DNA of 64,000 bases from Methylomarinum vadi (lineage in GTDB: Bacteria; Pseudomonadota; Gammaproteobacteria; Methylococcales; Methylomonadaceae), in NCBI RefSeq assembly GCF_000733935.1, contig NZ_JPON01000001.1:248001-312000 (forward strand), given 5' to 3'. The notes beneath the pieces were generated by a model. It made no database searches. It saw nothing but the letters and a program-made list of their open reading frames with translations, and was not told the origin of the DNA. The position numbers and the translations under genes were made by a program. This document shows, in pieces, positions 12,289 through 22,412 of this stretch. Each line of letters opens with the position of its first letter. Within the stretch, counting starts at the first letter, position 1.

Positions 12289-13356
12289 TTGCAGGAACGA
12301 CGCGACATTTCTATTCCGGAATGGCCTTATGCGTGGGGAGGGCCGGTCGGTACCGGCATTATTAAAGCCTCTGCGGATGACTTCATCGTGAAGGAAACCC
12401 TGCCTTTTATTCCGGAAGGGAGCGGCGAGCATGTTTTCTTGTGGGTCGAGAAAGTCGGCGAAAACACCGAATACGCCGCCCGTGTATTGGCCCGTTGTGC
12501 CGGCATCAGGCAACGGGATGTCGGTTTCGCCGGCTTGAAAGACCGCCATGCGCGTACCCGGCAATGGTTTAGCCTTTGGTTGCCGGGCATGGAGGAACCG
12601 GATTGGTCCCAGGCCGAAACCGCAACGATAAAAATACTAAAAACCGTCAGGCATGCCCGAAAACTAAAACGCGGCGTTATCGCGGCCAATCATTTTCGAA
12701 TTCGGATCAGAAACTGGCGGGGTGACCGAGTCGAAACGCTACGACGGTTGGAACAGATCGGCAAGAACGGCTTCCCGAACTATTTTGCCGAACAGCGCTT
12801 CGGCCGTAACGGCCAGAATGTCAACAAAGCGTTGGCGTTGGCCGATGGAAAACGGCTTAAACGGGAGCAGCGTAGTCTTTATTTATCGGCGATTCGCTCG
12901 TATTTGTTCAATTCGATATTGGCGGAAAGAGTCCGTCAAGATAATTGGAACCGGTTGCTGGAAGGGGACTGTTGTCAATTGCGCCATAGTCAAAGCCAGT
13001 TTTGGGTGGATGATATTGATGACCTTGGATTGCGTAAACGGATGCAGGACGGCGATATCAATCCGACCGGTATATTGTGGGGAAAAGGGGAGCATAAAGA
13101 GCATGGCCGGGCAGGTGTGATCGAAAAAGAGATTACCGGGCAGTTTCCGGAATTAACCGAGTTATTGAGTCAATTCGATTTAAAGCTTGATAGAAGGGCG
13201 TTTCGCGCCTTTCCCGGACAGCTGCAGTGGCGTTACTCAAGCCCTGATGAATTGGAAGTCGAATTCAGCTTGTCGGCAGGTAGCTACGCCACGGCATTAT
13301 TGAGAGAAATGATTGTGATTGAGCAAACTTTGTTGAACGGCAAAGCGATCTCTTAG
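12289..13356 (+). CDS. truD: tRNA pseudouridine(13) synthase
   Basis: This 355-residue TruD-family enzyme converts U13 of tRNA-Glu to pseudouridine. The catalytic aspartate is D85 in GFAGLKDRHA. The RNA-binding NYFAEQRFG motif, the inserted TRUD domain and the closing RAFPGQLQW and SAGSYATALLRE segments are present. The start appears to be TTG 12289, just 3 bp after ispF; no in-frame ATG exists before conserved sequence begins (GTGIIKASADDF). It is last in the eno-to-truD string. Its final 60 bp overlap an antisense small ORF (13297-13521). Confidence 0.92.
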   Translation: MQERRDISIPEWPYAWGGPVGTGIIKASADDFIVKETLPFIPEGSGEHVFLWVEKVGENTEYAARVLARCAGIRQRDVGFAGLKDRHARTRQWFSLWLPGMEEPDWSQAETATIKILKTVRHARKLKRGVIAANHFRIRIRNWRGDRVETLRRLEQIGKNGFPNYFAEQRFGRNGQNVNKALALADGKRLKREQRSLYLSAIRSYLFNSILAERVRQDNWNRLLEGDCCQLRHSQSQFWVDDIDDLGLRKRMQDGDINPTGILWGKGEHKEHGRAGVIEKEITGQFPELTELLSQFDLKLDRRAFRAFPGQLQWRYSSPDELEVEFSLSAGSYATALLREMIVIEQTLLNGKAIS

Positions 13357-13521
13357 GCGATAGGATGCTCTTCTGTCAATATGACCCGGGCGCTGATGCT
13401 TGCGTCGATCGTATTTTCTTCGGTCCGGCAACGGCTTGGTCAAGACCAGGATGCGGGTAAACAAAAAGGTGGTCAAGATACAGATGACGAGGTAACTCAG
13501 TAAATACTCAAGCAAAGTCAC
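13297..13521 (-). CDS. Small membrane protein, unknown function
   Basis: This 74-residue ORF starts at GTG with a near-perfect Shine-Dalgarno (AAGGAGGG, 4 nt spacing on the minus strand). That makes it more credible than the longer 120-codon frame it sits in. It has one hydrophobic helix (about residues 3-27, LLEYLLSYLVICILTTFLF) followed by a very basic tail (DRRKYDRRKHQR, DRRASYRLRDR), predicting cytoplasmic placement of the C-terminus. It overlaps the 3' end of truD in antisense by 60 bp and lies 142 bp downstream of the YlqF gene on the same strand. I recognise no family. Confidence 0.5.
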   Translation of the reverse strand: MTLLEYLLSYLVICILTTFLFTRILVLTKPLPDRRKYDRRKHQRPGHIDRRASYRLRDRFAVQQSLLNHNHFSQ

Positions 13522-13663
13522 TTTTCCCTCCTTTCTGTCAACTAATGAATGGCGTAAGTTAAATCGATTATAGGCTATTTTTGAGTAATAGTTAATGTTG
13601 GATTCAAAAATTATTGATTCGATGTTATTGATGGTGGCGAAATTGTGTTCATTTTCCAATCAA

Positions 13664-14584
13664 TCAATTTTTCTCTTTCCACTTGCGCTTACGCGCGGCT
13701 TTTTTTGCCGCTTTACGTTCGCGTATCGCCGCCAGTTCGATCAACTCCGCTGCCATCATGGCCGGGGTTTCCAGTGTGATGCGGCCCAAGGCACCGCTCC
13801 TTAATTCCGTCAGCAAGATTTTCGCCGTTTTATCCAGATCGACCTGTTTGCCGGCGCGCAGACAGCCGCGTTTTTTGCCGATCATTTCCATTAACTCGAT
13901 TTCAGAAGTCGGCAATCGTTCCAGTTGAAAACGATCCAATAGTAATCGGGAATAGTTCTCCAAAAGATATTCGGCGGTGTAAAACGCGACATCGTCATGG
14001 CTTATCGCGGTATCCTTGATCGCTCCGGTGGCGGCCAGGCGATAACCGCTATGTTTGTTTTCGACATTAGGCCACAGTACGCCCGGTGTGTCGGACAAGA
14101 CGATATTGCCAGGCAGGTTGATACGCTGTTGGCGTTTGGTGACGGCCGGTTCGTTGCCGGTTTTCGCAATTACTCGGCCGACCAGGATGTTGATGATGGT
14201 GGATTTTCCGACATTGGGGATGCCCACGATCATGGTATGGATGACTTTATGAGCGGCACTTTTGCTGGGCAGCATTTTGCCGCACAATTCGATAATCTGT
14301 TTGACCTTATCAGGCTGATGGGTCGTGACGGCCAGCGTTTTGACGCCGTGTTCCCGTTCCAAATAGTCTTGCCATTCCTTGGTTCGCTCGGGGTCGGCGA
14401 GGTCATTTTTATTCAGTACCCGAATGCAGGGTTTATCGCCACGTAGTGTCGACAACATTGGATTTTGGCTACTGAAGGGGATGCGCGCATCCAGTACTTC
14501 GATAATCAAATCGATCTGGGGCAGGGTTTGTTTGATTTCCTGGTTGGCCTTGTGCATGTGACCAGGGTACCACTGAATCTGCAT
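13664..14584 (-). CDS. ylqF: Ribosome biogenesis GTPase YlqF/RbgA
   Basis: This 306-residue circularly permuted GTPase has G4 (NKND, 58-61) preceding G1 (GIPNVGKST, 121-129) and G3 (LSDTPGVLWP, about 158-167). That order defines the YlqF/RbgA family, which assists late 50S assembly. It opens with WYPGHMHKA, typical of the family, and ends with a lysine/arginine-rich tail (KAAKKAARKRKWKEKN) suited to rRNA contact. It is divergent from rlmG across 107 bp. Confidence 0.92.
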   Translation of the reverse strand: MQIQWYPGHMHKANQEIKQTLPQIDLIIEVLDARIPFSSQNPMLSTLRGDKPCIRVLNKNDLADPERTKEWQDYLEREHGVKTLAVTTHQPDKVKQIIELCGKMLPSKSAAHKVIHTMIVGIPNVGKSTIINILVGRVIAKTGNEPAVTKRQQRINLPGNIVLSDTPGVLWPNVENKHSGYRLAATGAIKDTAISHDDVAFYTAEYLLENYSRLLLDRFQLERLPTSEIELMEMIGKKRGCLRAGKQVDLDKTAKILLTELRSGALGRITLETPAMMAAELIELAAIRERKAAKKAARKRKWKEKN

Positions 14585-14691
14585 GATCTCTGATAGGAAT
14601 TAAAAAACGGTTTATTTTAGCGTAATTTAGCAATCCCTGTATCGTTGGCCATTTTGATAAAATGGCATCTTGATCGATATTAGGAGATTCA

Positions 14692-15822
14692 ATGGAAACT
14701 GTGCTGCGGGTTCCACAGGGCGAATTCACCCTGCAACGCTTGCCACTATTATCTAAGGATAATTTGCGGGCATGGGATGCGGCCGATGAATATTTGTTAC
14801 AGGAATCGGATGCGTTGAACATGGCTGAAGATGCACGAATTGTGGTGTTAAATGACAGTTTCGGTGCCTTGGCCGTGGCGTTGAACGCCTACCGGCCCAC
14901 GGCAATATCTGATTCCTGGCTGTCGCAACAGGCCACCCGCATCAATTTAGAGGCTAATGATATCTGCAGCGATCAGGCAGCATTGTTGACCAGCCTGCAA
15001 CAACCGCGACAGCCTGTCGATTATCTGTTGGTTAAAATCCCCAAGACCTTGGCGTTGCTGGAATATCAATTGATTCTGCTGCGCCCTTGGTTGCACGATC
15101 GCTCGCTTTTGATCGCGGCAGGCATGATTAAAAATTTACCCTCATCGGTCTGGGCGCTGTTCGAGCGTTTGTTGGGACCGGTGACGACGTCCTTGGCGAA
15201 AAAAAAGGCGAGGTTGCTGCATGTAAGGCCATCCGCGGACGTTGATCTCCCGCAAAATCCATATCCGGTTTATTATCGATTGGAAAATACCGATCTGATG
15301 ATTTGTAACCACGCCAATGTTTTCTCCCGCGAAAGTCTCGATATCGGCACGCGTTTTCTGTTGCAACATTTGCCGGATCATTCGCAATACCGCGATTTCA
15401 TCGATTTGGGTTGCGGCAACGGAGTCGTTGGATTAATGCTGGCGCGAAAGCATTCGCAGGCGCGGTTGCGCTTTATTGACGAATCGTTCATGGCGGTGGC
15501 GTCAGCCGAGGAAAACTTTACCAGAGCATTCACCGGCAAGCGTCGAGCCGAGTTTATCACAACCGATTGCCTTAAGGGTGTTGCAGCCCAATCGGCGGAT
15601 TGTATTGTTTGCAATCCCCCTTTTCATCAACAGCACGCCATAGGCGATCATATCGCCTGGCAAATGTTCAAACAATCCTGGCGGGTGTTGCGCCCGGGGG
15701 GTGAGTTACGGGTCGTCGGTAACCGGCATCTGGCCTACCATACGAGTTTGAAAAAATTGTTCGGTCGTTACGAGTTGGTCGCTTCCAATAAAAAGTTTGT
15801 CATTTTATCGGCCGTCAAATGA
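14692..15822 (+). CDS. rlmG: 23S rRNA (guanine(1835)-N(2))-methyltransferase
   Basis: This 376-residue RlmG-type protein has a degenerate N-terminal methyltransferase-like domain (about 1-190) followed by an active SAM domain. The SAM loop is DLGCGNGVVGL (about 239) and the amino-methylation signature NPPFHQQH (about 303). It methylates N2 of G1835 in 23S rRNA. RsmC is the closest alternative, but the PVDYLLVKIPK and VFSRESLDIGTRFLLQHLP segments fit RlmG. The start ATG 14692 is preceded by TTAGGAGATTCA, a good ribosome site. The GDH gene follows. Confidence 0.87.
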   Translation: METVLRVPQGEFTLQRLPLLSKDNLRAWDAADEYLLQESDALNMAEDARIVVLNDSFGALAVALNAYRPTAISDSWLSQQATRINLEANDICSDQAALLTSLQQPRQPVDYLLVKIPKTLALLEYQLILLRPWLHDRSLLIAAGMIKNLPSSVWALFERLLGPVTTSLAKKKARLLHVRPSADVDLPQNPYPVYYRLENTDLMICNHANVFSRESLDIGTRFLLQHLPDHSQYRDFIDLGCGNGVVGLMLARKHSQARLRFIDESFMAVASAEENFTRAFTGKRRAEFITTDCLKGVAAQSADCIVCNPPFHQQHAIGDHIAWQMFKQSWRVLRPGGELRVVGNRHLAYHTSLKKLFGRYELVASNKKFVILSAVK

Positions 15823-15897
15823 CGGGCCGGGGTGTCGGGCTGGCAATTCCTTGTCGGCACGGCTATAGTGTCGATAAACAATAGACGGGTGAGTTGC

Positions 15898-18800
15898 ATG
15901 GAAAATAATGTCAGCGAAAAGGTTCTCAGTCATTTATATCGCTATATCGGGGGGAAACTGGAAGGAAAGTTGGCGGAAACCTTAATCGCCTTCAGTCGAC
16001 ACTATTATGCGTTGGTGCCTTTCGACGACCTGGAGCATATTGCGGTGGCGGATTTATACGGGGCCGTCATGTCGCATTGGAATCTGGCGCTACAATATCG
16101 ACCGGGCACGCAAAAAGTCAGGGTTTACAACCCTACTTTGGAAGCCAACGGTTGGCAATCGCGGCATACCATTGTCGAAATTGTCATCGAGGACATGCCG
16201 TTTCTATTGCAGTCCATCAGCATGGAAATCAACCAACAGGGGTTGACCAACCATCTGGTGATTCATCCGGTTTTTAACGTGTTCAGGGGCGAGCAAGCGG
16301 AACTGCTTGATTTTGCCGCAGAGACGGATCAAGCTGCAACGCCAGAATGTTTGTTGCATTTGGAAATCGACCGGCAAACCGATCAGGCTCAGTTGGATTT
16401 TCTTAAGCGGCGTCTCCAGGATGTCTTGACCGACGTGCGTGCGGCAACGCAGGATTGGCAAGCCTGCCTGGAAAAAATGCGCCAGGTGATCGCCGAACTT
16501 GGCAGGGCCGAGGTTGTTAACCAACCTCAGGCTGACTATTGCGCATTTTTACAATGGCTGCATGACGACCACTTTGTTTTTCTCGGTTATCGGGAATACG
16601 AATTGGTGCGGCAGCAAGATAAAATGGGGTTTGTACCCATTGCCGATAGCGGCCTGGGCATATTGCGGGACAGTATCGCCAAAATACCGGAAACCGCGCA
16701 AACGCTGATGACGGTCGATGCTTTTACCGGTATCGATAACGCGGATCCTTTGTTGCTGACCAAGGCGACTTCCCGCTCGACTGTCCATCGGCCGGTATTC
16801 ATGGACTATATCGGTATCAAACAATACGATGCCGACGGTAGATTGAACGGGGAAAAAAGGTTTCTGGGCTTGTATAGTTCCAGCGCCTATTTGACCGAAT
16901 TGAGAAACATTCCGCTGGTCAGGGACAAGATTCGTTATGTGGCGGAGCGTTTTGCCTTCCGCAAAAGCTCACATCGGGCCCGGTCTTTGTCCTTTATTTT
17001 GCAATCATTACCCAGGGACGAAATCTTTCAGGCGGACCAGGAAACGCTTTTCCAATGTGTTTCCGCAGTCATCCAGTTGCAGGAACGGCAAAGAGTGCGG
17101 GTATTTGCCCGTCATGATGTGTATGGACATTTCATATCGTTGTTGGTGTTTGTGCCTCGCGAACGCTACCACACCGAGTCGAGGCGGAAAATCCAGCAAA
17201 TTCTAATGGAAACCTTTTCCGCACAGAATGTGGATTTCAGCGTGCAATTGTCGGAATCCATCCTGGCCCGAATACATTTCATCATTCGAACCGACATCGG
17301 CTGTTGCATCGATTACGACGTCAGGGATATCGAACAGAAAATCATCGAGGCTTTGACCGAATGGCAGGACGAATTGCGCAGCGAATTGTTGAATTATCAT
17401 GGCGAAGCCAAAGCGAATGCCTTGTTCAGCCATTATCAAGACAGTTTCAGCGCGGCTTATCGGGAAGATAACTCGAGTCGCACGGCGGTGCTGGATATCG
17501 AACGATTCGAATATTTGTTGGCAAACGGCGTCTCGGCGGAATCGTTGTTGTATAGTCCTTTGACCGCGGCGAGAAACAAAACCCTGCGATTCAAATTGTT
17601 CAGCAAGGGGCAGGCTTCGTTGTCGCGCAGTCTGCCGATGTTGGAAAATATGGGGGTCAAGGTCAGCGACGAAAGGCCTTATGCGATCAGCCGCAAAGGA
17701 TGTGCCGACGAATTATGGATGCATGATTTCGGTTTGCTGATGGAAGACGAAACCGGCAGTTTTAATTTGGAAAATCTGAAACCACGCTTTCAGGAAGCGT
17801 TCGAGCAATGCTGGTTTGGCAACATCGAAAATGACGGTTTCAACCAACTGATTATCAAGGCTGGTATCGATTGGCGCCAGGTCAATATTTTCCGTGCTTT
17901 TTATTTATATTTACGCCAGATAGGCATTGCCTTCAGCCAAGCTTATGTCGAAACCACATTGGCCAATAATCCGGAAGTGGTAAGGCTGCTGGTGCATTTA
18001 TTCGATCAACGTTTCGACCCGTCATTGCAGCCAGGCGAAAATAACCACTCCGACTTGATTACGGCGATAGAACAGGCGATCGACAAGGTCAGTTCGCTCG
18101 ACGAAGACCGTATTTTGCGCCGTTTTCTTAATTTGATTCAGGCCGCGGTACGAACGAATTATTTCCGGGAACCGAAAGATGAGCGGGGTGTTCCCTATTT
18201 CGCCATTAAATTGGATTCCAAGTCGATCAGCGACATCCCTAAGCCGATACCCTATTTCGAGATTTTCGTTTATTCCCCGAGGATCGAGGGTATTCATCTT
18301 CGAGGTGGTCCCGTGGCCCGGGGCGGACTGCGCTGGTCGGACCGGCGCGAAGATTTCCGTACCGAAGTGTTGGGCTTGATGAAGGCGCAAATGACCAAAA
18401 ACGCCGTAATCGTTCCAACCGGCGCCAAGGGCGGTTTCATCGTCAAAAATCTCAACAAGTTATTGACTGCCGGTGAACGTCAGCAAGAAGTAGTCCAGTG
18501 TTATCGAATTTTAATCAAGGGTTTGCTTGATTTAACCGACAATCTGCAAAAAGGCCAGGTGGTCAAGCCCGAGAAAGTCAATTGTTATGATGGCGACGAT
18601 ACTTATCTGGTGGTCGCCGCGGACAAAGGGACGGCCAAATTTTCCGATTATGCCAACGACTTGTCGTTGGCTTATGGCTTTTGGCTGGGGGATGCCTTTG
18701 CCTCGGGCGGCTCCTACGGTTACGACCACAAGAGGATGGGCATTACCGCGCGCGGCGCTTGGGAGTCGGTCAAGCATCATTTCAATCGATTAGGAATCAA

Positions 18801-20730
18801 TTATTTGAAACAACCGTTCACGGTCGTCGGCATTGGCGGCATGATGGGCGATGTGTTCGGCAATGGGATGTTGTTGTCAAACAAGATAAAATTAATCGCT
18901 TCGTTCGATCATGAACATATTTTTCTCGACCCCGACCCCGACCCCGAAGTCAGTTATCAGGAACGAAAAAGATTATTCGCGATAGCCGGTTCGGCCTGGT
19001 CTGATTACGATAATACATTGATTTCAAAGGGCGGCGGTGTGTTTTCCCGGCAGTTGAAAGCCATTCAATTGAGTCCCCGGATCAAAGAAACGTTGAATAT
19101 CAGACACGATCATATCGCGCCCAATGAATTAATAAAATGTTTATTGTGCGCGCCTGTCGATTTGTTATGGAATGGTGGAATCGGCACCTATGTCAAGGCG
19201 GAACGAGAGAGTAATCTTTCTGTCGGCGACCGGGCCAACGACGCGGTCAGGGTCAACGGCAAGGAGTTACGCTGTCGGGCCGTTGCCGAAGGCGGTAATC
19301 TCGGTTTTACCCAGGCTGGACGCATCGAATACGCGCGCAAGGGCGGTATCATCAATACCGATTCGATCGACAATTCCGCCGGTGTGGATTGTTCCGATCA
19401 TGAAGTCAATATCAAGATTTTTCTCGATAGTTTGGTTGCCCAGGGAGATTTGACGGTCAAGCAACGCAATCAATTACTCGAAAGCATGACCGATGCGGTG
19501 GCCGAATTAGTCTTAGTCAATAATGCAATGCAGAATCGGGCAATCAGTATGATTGAACGGACTTCGGCGAATGATTTGCAGAGCATGCAATGGTTGATTG
19601 AGATTTTAGAAAATAACGGTCATTTGATCCGCAATCTCGAAGCGATTCCGGTCAACGATGTATTGCAGGAGCGGCAAAGCCGGGGCAAAGGGTTGTACCG
19701 GCCGGAAATCAGTGTGATAATGGCCTATAGCAAACAATTTTTAAAACAACTGTTGTTAACGGAATTGGCGCAATTGGATCCGGTCTTGGTCAAGCAGGAA
19801 TTGGAGGGGTATTTTCCGAAAATATTACGGCAAAAATATCTTCAACAAATTCAAAAACATTATCTGGCCCATGAAATCGTTGCCAATTGTTTGGTCAATG
19901 CGCTGGTTAACCGCATGGGAATCGTTTTTCCATTTCGGGTCATGGATGAAACCGGTTACACCATTAGCGCTACCGTTACGACGTATAAGCGAGTGTGCCG
20001 TATTTTTACCGTGGATCAACTATGGTCGGAAATCGAACATTTGCATATTCATCTGGCCGGCGATGTGGTCGAGTTGCTGTACGACTATTTGCGGAAACTG
20101 GTGGAGAGAGCAATGCATTGGTTTCTCAGTAGCGATGATCTGTTGAAGAACGAACAGGATGCCGTGTCATATTTGAATGGTATCGCGCAACTGAAGAGCT
20201 TCTTGGTGGAAGTGATTCCGGAATCCTCGAATAGGCGAATCGACGAAAGCGTCGACCGCTTAATACAACAAGGTGTTCCAGCGGGATTGGCGCTTAATAT
20301 CGCGACGATGGATATGATGTATTTGTGTTTGGATGTTATTTGGTTGAGCAAAAACAGCAATCATTCATTGCAGGAGTGCGCGCAGGTCTTTTTCGCCTTG
20401 ATGGAATCGCTGGAGCTTTTATGGTTGCGGGAACAAATCAATAAGCTGCCGGAAAAAACGGTTTGGCAAGCATTGGCACGGCGCACCAGTCGGGAAGAGT
20501 TCAATGGGGTGTCGTGTGCTTTATCTTTGTCCGTGTTGCAGCTTTCCGATGGCAATATCAACGAAAAACTTAAAAACTGGTTTGCCGCTTATGAAGTGGA
20601 GATCGATAGATACCGGAAACTGCTGGTGATGGTTAAATCCGATACGGCCATAGAACTGGAAAAAGTAACGGTATTACTGAAAGAATTGCAGGATATAGCG
20701 GGTTGTTCGCGGAAAGTGGTCATTAATTGA
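15898..20730 (+). CDS. gdhB: NAD-specific glutamate dehydrogenase, 180-kDa class
   Basis: This 1610-residue enzyme oxidatively deaminates glutamate to 2-oxoglutarate with NAD and belongs to the large (L-GDH180) class, usually catabolic. The N-terminal half has ACT-like regulatory regions. The catalytic core near residues 760-1240 shows GGLRWSDRREDFRTEVLGL, the lysine in PTGAKGGFIVK, the nucleotide fold VVGIGGMMGDVFGNGML, and DPDPDPEVSYQERKRLF. A long C-terminal domain follows. ATG 15898 gives the usual length; the open frame extends 22 codons further without conservation. It is monocistronic, ending in a strong terminator 100 bp downstream. Confidence 0.93.
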   Translation: MENNVSEKVLSHLYRYIGGKLEGKLAETLIAFSRHYYALVPFDDLEHIAVADLYGAVMSHWNLALQYRPGTQKVRVYNPTLEANGWQSRHTIVEIVIEDMPFLLQSISMEINQQGLTNHLVIHPVFNVFRGEQAELLDFAAETDQAATPECLLHLEIDRQTDQAQLDFLKRRLQDVLTDVRAATQDWQACLEKMRQVIAELGRAEVVNQPQADYCAFLQWLHDDHFVFLGYREYELVRQQDKMGFVPIADSGLGILRDSIAKIPETAQTLMTVDAFTGIDNADPLLLTKATSRSTVHRPVFMDYIGIKQYDADGRLNGEKRFLGLYSSSAYLTELRNIPLVRDKIRYVAERFAFRKSSHRARSLSFILQSLPRDEIFQADQETLFQCVSAVIQLQERQRVRVFARHDVYGHFISLLVFVPRERYHTESRRKIQQILMETFSAQNVDFSVQLSESILARIHFIIRTDIGCCIDYDVRDIEQKIIEALTEWQDELRSELLNYHGEAKANALFSHYQDSFSAAYREDNSSRTAVLDIERFEYLLANGVSAESLLYSPLTAARNKTLRFKLFSKGQASLSRSLPMLENMGVKVSDERPYAISRKGCADELWMHDFGLLMEDETGSFNLENLKPRFQEAFEQCWFGNIENDGFNQLIIKAGIDWRQVNIFRAFYLYLRQIGIAFSQAYVETTLANNPEVVRLLVHLFDQRFDPSLQPGENNHSDLITAIEQAIDKVSSLDEDRILRRFLNLIQAAVRTNYFREPKDERGVPYFAIKLDSKSISDIPKPIPYFEIFVYSPRIEGIHLRGGPVARGGLRWSDRREDFRTEVLGLMKAQMTKNAVIVPTGAKGGFIVKNLNKLLTAGERQQEVVQCYRILIKGLLDLTDNLQKGQVVKPEKVNCYDGDDTYLVVAADKGTAKFSDYANDLSLAYGFWLGDAFASGGSYGYDHKRMGITARGAWESVKHHFNRLGINYLKQPFTVVGIGGMMGDVFGNGMLLSNKIKLIASFDHEHIFLDPDPDPEVSYQERKRLFAIAGSAWSDYDNTLISKGGGVFSRQLKAIQLSPRIKETLNIRHDHIAPNELIKCLLCAPVDLLWNGGIGTYVKAERESNLSVGDRANDAVRVNGKELRCRAVAEGGNLGFTQAGRIEYARKGGIINTDSIDNSAGVDCSDHEVNIKIFLDSLVAQGDLTVKQRNQLLESMTDAVAELVLVNNAMQNRAISMIERTSANDLQSMQWLIEILENNGHLIRNLEAIPVNDVLQERQSRGKGLYRPEISVIMAYSKQFLKQLLLTELAQLDPVLVKQELEGYFPKILRQKYLQQIQKHYLAHEIVANCLVNALVNRMGIVFPFRVMDETGYTISATVTTYKRVCRIFTVDQLWSEIEHLHIHLAGDVVELLYDYLRKLVERAMHWFLSSDDLLKNEQDAVSYLNGIAQLKSFLVEVIPESSNRRIDESVDRLIQQGVPAGLALNIATMDMMYLCLDVIWLSKNSNHSLQECAQVFFALMESLELLWLREQINKLPEKTVWQALARRTSREEFNGVSCALSLSVLQLSDGNINEKLKNWFAAYEVEIDRYRKLLVMVKSDTAIELEKVTVLLKELQDIAGCSRKVVIN

Positions 20731-20831
20731 CATAGGTCAAGATGCAAATATACGGATTAACTACAATTTGCGTGTGTCATTGAGTCCTTAACTGGCAATT
20801 CTGACATACTCCTCTTTGAAAGATATTCTTT

Positions 20832-20862
20832 AGGCAGATTCATCATGAGTCTGCCTTTTTTT
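20832..20862 (+). terminator. Rho-independent terminator after gdhB
   Basis: The stem AGGCAGA / TCTGCCT has an 11-nt loop and is followed by a run of T to 20862. It lies between gdhB and nnr. A promoter-like pair (CTGACA at about 20801, TATTCT 17 bp later) overlaps the upstream side, but its start site would fall in the hairpin, so I do not call a small RNA. Confidence 0.85.
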
Positions 20863-20945
20863 ATTAAATGAGCCCATGAATCAGCCAATTCATGGTAAAT
20901 TTAACTCCTTTTTTCGCGTCGTAAATTTCCCAACCCGTTCAATCT

Positions 20946-22412
20946 ATGCCCAATTTTCCCGATAAACTCTATACCGCGTTACAGGTTCGGGAGATGGACC
21001 GTATTGCCATCGAGGAACTAGGCATCCCGGGGTTTCAATTGATGAGTAAGGCGGGTTCCGCCGTATTCGAACAAATTCGATTGCGTTGGCCTTCACTTCA
21101 TAGCCTGCTGGTTTTTTGCGGAGGGGGCAATAATGGCGGAGATGGTTATGTGGTCGCCAAGTTGGCTTTGGCGGCCGGTTATCGAGTTTCCGTGATTTCT
21201 CTGGTGGATCCCGAGCGTCTGCGAGGCGACGCCTTGACCGCTTGCCATGAATTCCGTCAGGCGGGAGGCCGGATAATGCCATTTCAATCGAAGGTTTTGT
21301 CGGAGCCTTGTGTGATTGTCGATGCGTTGTTAGGCACAGGGCTGGACCCGGCACGGCCGGTGGCGGGGGAGTTTGCCGCAGCAATCGAGATGATCAACGA
21401 TTCAAACCATCCAGTTATTGCCGTGGATATTCCCTCGGGATTGCACGCCGATAGCGGGCAAGTCGTCAATGATGCGGTAAAAGCGCTTTGCACCGTGACG
21501 TTTATCGGTTTGAAGCAAGGGCTTTTTACTGGAGAAGCAGCCGAATATTGCGGTGACGTGGTGTTTGCCGATTTGGCCGTACCGGACGAAGTCTCCGCGA
21601 TGTTCAATCCCAGCGCACGGTTATTGCTTAAAACAAAGCTGCCGCGCCGCCATCGTTGCGCGCATAAAGGGCATAACGGTCGCGTTTTGTTGGTCGGGGG
21701 GGATTATGGTTTTAGCGGGGCCATTAGGTTGGCCGCGGAAGCGGCTCTGAGAAGCGGCGCCGGCTTGGTCAGTGTGGCGACCCGCGCCGCCCACAGTTCG
21801 TTCATCAATAGTGGCCGCCCGGAAATCATGAGCCACGGGGTCGAGAGCGGCGATCAGCTGAATGCGTTATTGGCGCGAGCCGATGTCGTCGTCATTGGTC
21901 CCGGTTTGGGGCAGCAGCAATGGGGGCAGTCCATGTTTGCCAAAGTCAGTGATTCCGGGCATTGCTGTGTGGTGGATGCCGATGCGTTAAATCTATTGGC
22001 AAAGATTCCCCAACATAAAGACAACTGGGTCATTACCCCCCATCCCGGCGAGGCTGCACGTTTGTTGCAATCGAGCACCGGGCAGGTTGCGTCCGATCGG
22101 TTCACCGCTGTGAGTCAATTACAGCAGCGGTATGGCGGTGTTGCCTTGCTGAAAGGAGCGGGTAGCTTGGTTAAGGACGAACAGGATATTTATGTGTCCA
22201 CTACCGGTAATCCGGGCATGGCCTCCGGAGGAATGGGGGATGTGCTTTCCGGGATAATCGGCGGTTTACTCGGGCAGCAGTTGGATTTATCTACGGCAAC
22301 GCGTTTGGCCGTGCATATCCATGGCGAGGCGGCCGACTTGGCGGCGATCGACGGCGAGCGTGGCTTGTTGGCCAGCGATTTATTGCCCTTTATCAGAACA
22401 TTGTTGAATTGA
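20946..22412 (+). CDS. nnr: Bifunctional NAD(P)H-hydrate epimerase / ADP-dependent dehydratase
   Basis: This 488-residue metabolite-repair enzyme has an N-terminal YjeF-N epimerase (about 1-215) that interconverts R and S hydrates of NAD(P)H. Its C-terminal ribokinase-like dehydratase (about 230-485) returns the S form to NAD(P)H. Visible motifs are GGGNNGGDGYV (59-69) and DALLGTGL in the epimerase, and GHNGRVLLVGGDYGFSGA, VIGPGLG, DADALN, TPHPGEAARL and GNPGMASGGMGDVLSG in the dehydratase. It overlaps tsaE by 4 bp and opens the conserved nnr-to-purA superoperon. Confidence 0.96.
   Translation: MPNFPDKLYTALQVREMDRIAIEELGIPGFQLMSKAGSAVFEQIRLRWPSLHSLLVFCGGGNNGGDGYVVAKLALAAGYRVSVISLVDPERLRGDALTACHEFRQAGGRIMPFQSKVLSEPCVIVDALLGTGLDPARPVAGEFAAAIEMINDSNHPVIAVDIPSGLHADSGQVVNDAVKALCTVTFIGLKQGLFTGEAAEYCGDVVFADLAVPDEVSAMFNPSARLLLKTKLPRRHRCAHKGHNGRVLLVGGDYGFSGAIRLAAEAALRSGAGLVSVATRAAHSSFINSGRPEIMSHGVESGDQLNALLARADVVVIGPGLGQQQWGQSMFAKVSDSGHCCVVDADALNLLAKIPQHKDNWVITPHPGEAARLLQSSTGQVASDRFTAVSQLQQRYGGVALLKGAGSLVKDEQDIYVSTTGNPGMASGGMGDVLSGIIGGLLGQQLDLSTATRLAVHIHGEAADLAAIDGERGLLASDLLPFIRTLLN

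Noticed and set aside
20760..20862. Possible small RNA between gdhB and nnr
   Set aside because: The only promoter-like pair would start transcription inside the terminator hairpin, so no RNA body remains.
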